64,000 nucleotides of DNA from the NCBI RefSeq assembly GCF_002109325.1, contig NZ_CP015348.1, positions 2,419,501-2,483,500 of the forward strand. The letters are read 5' to 3'. The notes beneath the pieces are model-generated. The model saw nothing but the letters and a program-made list of their open reading frames with translations, ran no database searches and had not been told where the DNA came from. The position numbers and the translations under genes were made by a program. Every line of letters starts with the position of its first letter. The stretch's first letter is position 1. This document shows, piece after piece, positions 54,720 to 64,000 of the stretch. This DNA is from Sporosarcina ureae (lineage in GTDB: Bacteria > Bacillota > Bacilli > Bacillales_A > Planococcaceae).

Positions 54720-55017
54720 AACAAAGGGTAAGATTGATAAGGAACTCATACATAAATTGAGTACAGAAATCATGTTTCAGAGGTTTCAAGTCTTCACTCA
54801 GAAACGCAAAATCCTAAAACTTTGTGGACGTCGCACATAGCAACGTCACCTGGTGAACGGAAAATTGCGATTCACTTACAATTTCCAGGTTCCTTTGCAA
54901 GGAATCTATGTCGTTGAAAGATGATCTAAACGACAAAGACTCATCTCTCGACAATTGTCGAGAACTACTGAACACTTCAGACGCTGTTATCCAAAATACG
55001 AATTGGGAGAATCGACA
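54720..55017 (+). other. Long structured leader of the atp operon
   Basis: No credible gene. Several pairings can be read: ACTCA/TGAGT (about 54746), GTTTC/GAAAC (about 54774-54806), GACGT/ACGTC (54828-54848), ACCTGG with CCAGGT around 54849-54894, GGTTCCTT/AAGGAATC (about 54890-54906), and an 18-bp perfect palindrome TCTCGACAATTGTCGAGA (54946-54963). A small frame from ATG 54908 has no ribosome-binding site or recognisable product. The leader could host regulation or stabilise the mRNA. Confidence 0.5.
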
Positions 55018-55386
55018 ATGCAAAGTATGCAGGAAATTTTTACACAGCAAAAGAAGAGTTTCTTTTTTTTGCTTGCATTGTTCGTGCTCGGCTGGTTCTT
55101 CTTGGACTACCGTACCATCTTCGCGGGACTCATCTTAGGTTCACTTTTCGGAATGTATAACTTTTGGATTCTCGTTCGACGTATGGAGCGGTTTGACCGA
55201 TCCATTACGGAGGAAACACGTGCGAAGTCACTAGGTATGGGCTTGCGTTTTGCATCAGGTGTAGGGGCTACGGCCATTGCACTCGTTATGCCGGAAGAGT
55301 TTGATCTGATCAGCACGGTAATCGGGTTAATGATACCCTACGCATTGCTGTTTACTGGTCATCTGCTGTTCCAATGGAAGCAATGA
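55018..55386 (+). CDS. atpI: ATP synthase subunit I
   Basis: A 122-residue membrane protein of the AtpI family, thought to assist c-ring assembly or Mg uptake for the ATP synthase. Four hydrophobic segments are visible (KSFFFLLALFVLGWFFLDY; IFAGLILGSLFGMYNFWIL; a third around FASGVGATAIALVM; a fourth around VIGLMIPYALLFTGHLLF). ATG 55018 follows GGGAGA at 8 bases. First gene of the atp operon. Confidence 0.88.
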   Translation: MQSMQEIFTQQKKSFFFLLALFVLGWFFLDYRTIFAGLILGSLFGMYNFWILVRRMERFDRSITEETRAKSLGMGLRFASGVGATAIALVMPEEFDLISTVIGLMIPYALLFTGHLLFQWKQ

Positions 55387-55397
55387 CACTTTACTAG

Positions 55398-56129
<732 letters not shown>

Positions 56130-56151
56130 ACATATATTTACCCCGGAATAG

Positions 56152-56412
<261 letters not shown>

Positions 56413-56560
56413 TTTTCGTAATGGTGGCGAAGCACGTAGAAATAGGTCTTCGCCATGCTTTATGTGGTAAAACATATGAATGAAATGAACATAGAATACA
56501 TCTGCTTTGGCAGAAGAACGAAACAAAGAGTCATGAGCTCTTGAAGGGAGTGAAACAATC

Positions 56561-57109
56561 GTGTTGGATACCTTCGTCCTCTTATCAGCAAACGCTGACG
56601 CAGGATTTTTAGCTAGCTTAAACCAACGTCTGAACCTAGGCGACATTATCGTCACTGTAGTATTTTTCACGATTCTCATGGTACTTCTAAAGAAGTTTGC
56701 ATGGGGTCCGTTAATGGGCGTGATGGATCAACGAGCGCAATTAATCGCTACCGAGATCGAACAAGCCGAAACAAGTCGTCAAGAATCTGCAAAGCTTCTT
56801 GAAGAGCAGCGTGCTCTATTGAAAGAAGCACGTGAAAGCGCACAATCTATTGTAGAAAATGCGAAAAAACAAGGTGATACTCAACGTGAAGAGCTGATTA
56901 TGGCTGCACGCGCTGAAGCGAACCGTATGAAAGAATCTGCAACTCTTGAAATTGCTACTGAAAAAGAGAAAGCAGTTGCAGCAGTACGCGAAGAATTCGT
57001 ATCTCTTTCTATCTTGGCTGCGTCTAAGGTTCTTGGGAAAGAAATTTCTGAGGAAGATAACCGCGCATTGATCGAAGAAACGATTGTGAAGGCAGGCGAA
57101 GGACGATGA
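56561..57109 (+). CDS. atpF: ATP synthase F0 subunit b
   Basis: The peripheral stalk subunit, 182 residues: one N-terminal membrane helix ([25 protein letters not shown], about 27-51) and a long charged helical coiled coil. The start is GTG 56561 after AAGGGAG. There is a gap of about 150 bases from atpE, with part of the mRNA possibly structured. It overlaps atpH by four bases. Confidence 0.96.
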   Translation: MLDTFVLLSANADAGFLASLNQRLNLGDIIVTVVFFTILMVLLKKFAWGPLMGVMDQRAQLIATEIEQAETSRQESAKLLEEQRALLKEARESAQSIVENAKKQGDTQREELIMAARAEANRMKESATLEIATEKEKAVAAVREEFVSLSILAASKVLGKEISEEDNRALIEETIVKAGEGR

Positions 57110-57642
57110 GCCAATCGGTAATCGCAAAACGTTATGCCGTAGCATTGTTTGAAGCCGCACAGGAAAAGCAACAAACTGTTTCCGTGCAAACTGATTTAAA
57201 AGAATTGCAAAAAGTCTTCGCTGCAGAAAAGCAGTTTGACGAACTATTAGTTTCGCCAAAGTTCTCACCAGAACAGAAGAAAGAATTGATGGGACAACTT
57301 TTCAATGGAGCAAATCAACTTGTATTGAACACACTATATGTGTTGATCGATGCAGGTCGTATTGGAGAGATAGACAATCTAATCGAAGACTTCCTGGAAC
57401 TTGCTAACGAAGCTTCCGGAGTTGCCGAAGCGAAAGTCTACTCTACGCGTTTGCTTTCTGATGAAGAAAGTTCAGCGATCTCTACTGCCTTTGCGCATAA
57501 AGTAGGGAAACAATCATTGCATATTCAAAACGTAATTGATCCAAGCTTGATCGGTGGCATTCGCCTTCAGATCGGCAATCAAATTTACGATAGCAGTATT
57601 AGCGCTAAGTTAGCGCGTCTTGAACGTCAATTAATCAATTAA
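57106..57642 (+). CDS. atpH: ATP synthase F1 subunit delta
   Basis: The subunit that links the peripheral stalk to the alpha3beta3 head, 178 residues. Family features are the N-terminal [16 protein letters not shown] and the C-terminal [30 protein letters not shown]. The start overlaps the atpF stop (ATGA). Confidence 0.97.
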   Translation: MSQSVIAKRYAVALFEAAQEKQQTVSVQTDLKELQKVFAAEKQFDELLVSPKFSPEQKKELMGQLFNGANQLVLNTLYVLIDAGRIGEIDNLIEDFLELANEASGVAEAKVYSTRLLSDEESSAISTAFAHKVGKQSLHIQNVIDPSLIGGIRLQIGNQIYDSSISAKLARLERQLIN

Positions 57643-59178
<1,536 letters not shown>

Positions 59179-59217
59179 TATTCCTTGAATGGATCTTAAA
59201 ATAAAGGTGGTGAATAG

Positions 59218-60078
<861 letters not shown>

Positions 60079-60087
60079 CAGATTTGA

Positions 60088-61527
<1,440 letters not shown>

Positions 61528-61551
61528 GAAAAGGGACCAGGAGGGAAAAAA

Positions 61552-61956
61552 ATGAGTAAAATCAAAGTGAATATCGTCACTCCCGACGGCCCTGTTGTTG
61601 AAATGGATGCGAACATGGTGATAGCAGTTACCGAAGCTGGTGAGATCGGGGTTTTACCCGGTCACATCGCAATGGTCGCACCACTTCAAATTGGTGCACT
61701 TCGCCTAAAGACAGATGGCAAAACAGTAACAGTCGCAGTCCACGGAGGCTTCATCGAGGTCCGTCCTGAAGTGGTCACTGTATTGGCACAGAGTGCGGAA
61801 CTGGCTGAGTCCATTGATATCGCACGTGCAAAGAAAGCTGCTGAAAAAGCTGAGCAAGATCTTCAGAAAAAAACTGATGACCTTTCCCATAACTTACACG
61901 AGCTTGATTTGAAACGCGCTATCAACCGCATGCAAGTGTATGAACAGCGTATGTAA
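61552..61956 (+). CDS. atpC: ATP synthase F1 subunit epsilon
   Basis: The rotor subunit with inhibitory function, 134 residues. It has an N-terminal beta-sandwich (KVNIVTPDGPVVEMDANMVIAVTEAGEIGVLPGHIAMVAPLQIG) and a C-terminal helical hairpin (AKKAAEKAEQDLQ...LKRAINRMQVYEQRM) that can extend to block rotation. Last gene of the operon, followed by a strong terminator. Confidence 0.98.
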   Translation: MSKIKVNIVTPDGPVVEMDANMVIAVTEAGEIGVLPGHIAMVAPLQIGALRLKTDGKTVTVAVHGGFIEVRPEVVTVLAQSAELAESIDIARAKKAAEKAEQDLQKKTDDLSHNLHELDLKRAINRMQVYEQRM

Positions 61957-61965
61957 TCTATAAGT

Positions 61966-62002
61966 AAAATGGACGGACAGACAATCTCTGTCCGTCCATT
62001 TT
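61966..62002 (+). terminator. atp operon terminator
   Basis: A 16-bp perfect stem, AAAATGGACGGACAGA (61966-61981) / TCTGTCCGTCCATTTT (61987-62002), with a 5-base loop. Confidence 0.95.
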
Positions 62003-62033
62003 CTCTATATTCAAGAAAAAAGGAGTGCAAACT

Positions 62034-62267
62034 ATGGACAGCATGCTAGGCAGCAATCCATTACTCGCGATGGTATCGCATATCTTCTTCATCGGCGTTA
62101 GCTTCTATGCACTACAAGCTATCTTGCCAGAAAATATCATACGAAAAAATCGTGTATTCCAAACACAACTTTTGTTTATTTTGCTAAGTATTGCTATCGG
62201 CTCGACCGTATCAAAATTCTTTTTAGACATATCCTATTGGTCAGGAAGATGGGCAACTTGGTTTTGA
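62034..62267 (+). CDS. DUF1146 family membrane protein (YwzB-like)
   Basis: A 77-residue protein with two membrane segments (MVSHIFFIGVSFYALQAI and QLLFILLSIAIGSTVSKFFL), matching the DUF1146/YwzB family that lies between atpC and murAA in Bacilli. Function unknown. ATG 62034 follows AAAAGGAG at 8 bases and is preferred to GTG 62025, which overlaps that signal. Confidence 0.88.
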   Translation: MDSMLGSNPLLAMVSHIFFIGVSFYALQAILPENIIRKNRVFQTQLLFILLSIAIGSTVSKFFLDISYWSGRWATWF

Positions 62268-62328
62268 TTTCCTTCAGCTGAAGCTCTACTAGCCTCACAA
62301 CGGAAATCAGAACTCTAGCTGAAGGAAA
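62268..62328. repeat. 12-bp inverted repeat after the DUF1146 gene
   Basis: TTTCCTTCAGCT (62268-62279) and AGCTGAAGGAAA (62317-62328) are perfect complements with a 37-base loop. The 3' side has no T run. It may stabilise the mRNA end or be a remnant of a mobile repeat. Confidence 0.55.
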
Positions 62329-62377
62329 TTAAAACGAATAAGTTAATGAAAGAATTGGTCAATTTATAAGCACCGTT

Positions 62378-62443
62378 GATTTCCATTCCAGACGGACGCG
62401 TTCTGAGGGCACGGCTTCAATCTCCTCGTCTGCAACGGAAATC
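62378..62443. repeat. Short palindromic intergenic element, type A related
   Basis: Outer GATTTCC (62378-62384) / GGAAATC (62437-62443), inner CAGACG (62389-62394) / CGTCTG (62427-62432), and the GGACGCGTTC block shared with the copy at 6522. Non-coding. The remaining 300 bases to murAA hold the promoter noted below and nothing else recognised. Confidence 0.65.
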
Positions 62444-62650
62444 CCGAACGCGTATCAAGTTTTGAGTTACCTGCCACAACTCTGTAATATTCATGTAATA
62501 AAAATAACGGCAAACACGTGTAAAATGTAGGATTAACGGGTATTAGCAGTAATGTGGCTAAATAAATGGGTCATTTGTAATCACATTGTGTCATATCAAA
62601 ACATATACTACATCACGCAAGAAATAACACAAAACTGCGCCGGAAGTTAC

Positions 62651-62679
62651 TTGTTTAGTAAGGTTTTACAAGGTACAAT
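62651..62679 (+). promoter_or_regulatory. Candidate murAA promoter
   Basis: TTGTTT (62651-62656), 17-base spacer, TACAAT (62674-62679), about 130 bases before the gene. Confidence 0.5.
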
Positions 62680-62806
62680 AGTAGATGTTTTATATGTTAA
62701 ATTTGGAAACTGACAAATGACTAGGCTTCAACAATGAAAATGTTTATAGACGATTTTTGATAATAGGCTGTGGATGAAGGATAAATTGGACTCGGAGGGG
62801 CTATTG

Positions 62807-64000
62807 GTGGAAAAAATTATTATTAACGGCGGACGGACTTTAAAAGGGAACGTACGTGTAGAGGGTGCAAAGAACGCGGTATTACCGATCTTGGCTGCTG
62901 CTTTATTGGCATCTGAAGGAGTGAACGTCATTCGTGATGTTCCTAACCTATCGGATGTTCGGACAATCAATGAAGTGCTAAAAAGTTTAAACGCAAAGAT
63001 CACGCATGATCCGGAAAACGGGGAAGTCATCGTAGATTCACGTGGAAGACTAGCAGACGAAGCACAATTTGAATTTGTACGTAAAATGCGCGCATCCATT
63101 TTAGTAATGGGACCGTTACTGGCGCGTAACGGATTCGCACGTGTCGCATTACCAGGCGGCTGTGCAATCGGTTCAAGACCTATCGATCAACATTTGAAAG
63201 GCTTCGAAGCAATGGGAGCGGAAATTTCATTTGGACATGGACATGTCGAAGCGAAAGTAGATGGCCGATTAAAAGGCGCAAAAATCTACTTGGATTTCCC
63301 GAGCGTAGGCGCAACAGAAAACATTATGACAGCTGCTGCTCTCGCTGAAGGTACAACGATCATCGAGAACGCTGCGAAAGAACCTGAAATCGTCGACTTG
63401 GCGAATTTCATCAATGAAATGGGCGGTAAAGTAGTAGGTGCAGGTACGGATAACATTCGTATTGAAGGTGTAACAACAATGTATGCATCCACTCACCATA
63501 TTATACCGGATCGTATCGAAGCAGGAACATTCATGGTAGCTGCAGCAATCACAGGCGGAGACGTCACGATTGAAAACGCGGTTCCTGAACACTCGACTGC
63601 TTTGATTTCAAAATTAACTGAAATGGGTGTAGTCATCACGGAATTGGATGAAGGGGTTCGTATCACAGCGAAACACCCACTTAAGGCTGTCGATTTGAAG
63701 ACAATGCCGCATCCAGGTTTCCCTACAGATATGCAATCACAAATGATGGCATTGATGTTAACAGCTACCGGTATCGGTGTGTTGACTGAAACTGTATTTG
63801 AAAATCGCTTCATGCACGTGGAAGAATTCCGCCGTATGAACGCAGACGTAAAAATTGAAGGACGTTCTGTTATTGTTTCAGGACCTTCAAAAATCCAGGG
63901 AGCGGAAGTCGCAGCCACAGACTTGCGTGCCGCTGCATCACTCATCCTAGCCGGACTCGTAGCAGAAGGTATTACACGTGTGACGGAATTGGTTCACTTA
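62807..64000 (+). CDS. murAA: UDP-N-acetylglucosamine 1-carboxyvinyltransferase (MurAA), partial
   Basis: The primary MurA, running off the right edge of the window after 398 codons. It begins [38 protein letters not shown], with the PEP-binding, fosfomycin-target Cys119 in [14 protein letters not shown] and [14 protein letters not shown] in the second half. The start is GTG 62807 after GGAGGGG (62794-62800); TTG 62804 is also in frame. Its place after the atp operon and ywzB agrees with B. subtilis. The paralogue murAB lies at 35777-37054. Confidence 0.97.
   Translation, partial: MEKIIINGGRTLKGNVRVEGAKNAVLPILAAALLASEGVNVIRDVPNLSDVRTINEVLKSLNAKITHDPENGEVIVDSRGRLADEAQFEFVRKMRASILVMGPLLARNGFARVALPGGCAIGSRPIDQHLKGFEAMGAEISFGHGHVEAKVDGRLKGAKIYLDFPSVGATENIMTAAALAEGTTIIENAAKEPEIVDLANFINEMGGKVVGAGTDNIRIEGVTTMYASTHHIIPDRIEAGTFMVAAAITGGDVTIENAVPEHSTALISKLTEMGVVITELDEGVRITAKHPLKAVDLKTMPHPGFPTDMQSQMMALMLTATGIGVLTETVFENRFMHVEEFRRMNADVKIEGRSVIVSGPSKIQGAEVAATDLRAAASLILAGLVAEGITRVTELVHL

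Noticed and set aside
54908-55138. 76-residue frame before atpI as a possible atpZ
   Set aside because: AtpZ is a membrane protein with two helices. This frame is hydrophilic at its start, has no ribosome-binding site and overlaps atpI in another frame.

Overview
The window is a piece of a low-to-moderate GC, endospore-forming Firmicute chromosome, most likely Sporosarcina or a close relative in the Planococcaceae. The evidence is gene content and order. Reading right to left it follows the Bacillus subtilis block atp operon - upp - glyA - ywlG - rpiB - ywlE - ywlD - tsaC - spoIIR - prmC - prfA - tdk - rpmE - rho - glpX - murAB - tal - fbaA - spo0F - ywjG - pyrG - rpoE - acyl-CoA dehydrogenase - fadF - argS - ywiB - pbpG - ywhD - ywhB - ywgA - ywfO. 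The sporulation genes spo0F and spoIIR fit this. No tRNA or rRNA gene was seen.

Layout. 1-6.4 kb: envelope and housekeeping genes (ywfO end, ywgA, a tautomerase, ywhD, a class A penicillin-binding protein with an apparent C-terminal frameshift, ywiB-argS). 6.6-16 kb: a cobalamin-riboswitch-controlled operon of eleven tightly packed genes for B12/cobinamide import and salvage. It includes an ABC ATPase fused to CbiZ, a CobQ lacking its glutaminase half, and a second, shortened CobU-like protein. 16.3-29 kb: an iron alcohol dehydrogenase with a CcpA cre box, then fadF, thiolase, 3-hydroxybutyryl-CoA dehydrogenase, two acyl-CoA dehydrogenases, a TetR regulator and the B12-dependent fused mutase IcmF. 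This is a short/branched-chain acyl-CoA catabolic cluster and a plausible consumer of the B12 made next door. 30-39.6 kb: rpoE, pyrG, ywjG, spo0F, fbaA, tal, murAB, glpX, rho. 40-52 kb: rpmE, tdk, prfA-prmC-spoIIR-tsaC-mntP-like-ywlE, a chemotaxis receptor, rpiB, ywlG, glyA, upp, wecB. 52.4-54.2 kb: an IS110-family element. 54.7-62 kb: the complete nine-gene atp operon. The window ends inside murAA.

Between the genes the DNA is unusually repetitive. Family 1 consists of five arrays of a degenerate 21-bp unit built on an octamer CGCTCTAT or CGCTCATA. The spacing is almost exactly 21 bp, or two helical turns, and each array lies just beyond a gene end. Family 2 consists of large imperfect palindromes of two types (A and B), in two places joined by a related AT-rich linker into a composite of about 500 bp. 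The IS110 element sits inside one type B copy. Its downstream non-coding region carries a stem-loop whose loop repeats 12 bases of the left flank exactly, which looks like a bridge-RNA guide and its target.

Other points to check: a CTP synthase whose predicted glutaminase nucleophile is Ser instead of Cys, behind a textbook CTP-sensing pyrG leader (GGGC start plus terminator); a TetR-type palindrome placed between the -35 and -10 of the fadF promoter; and a long structured leader before atpI. All calls come from reading the sequence and from knowledge of the families; no database search was run.
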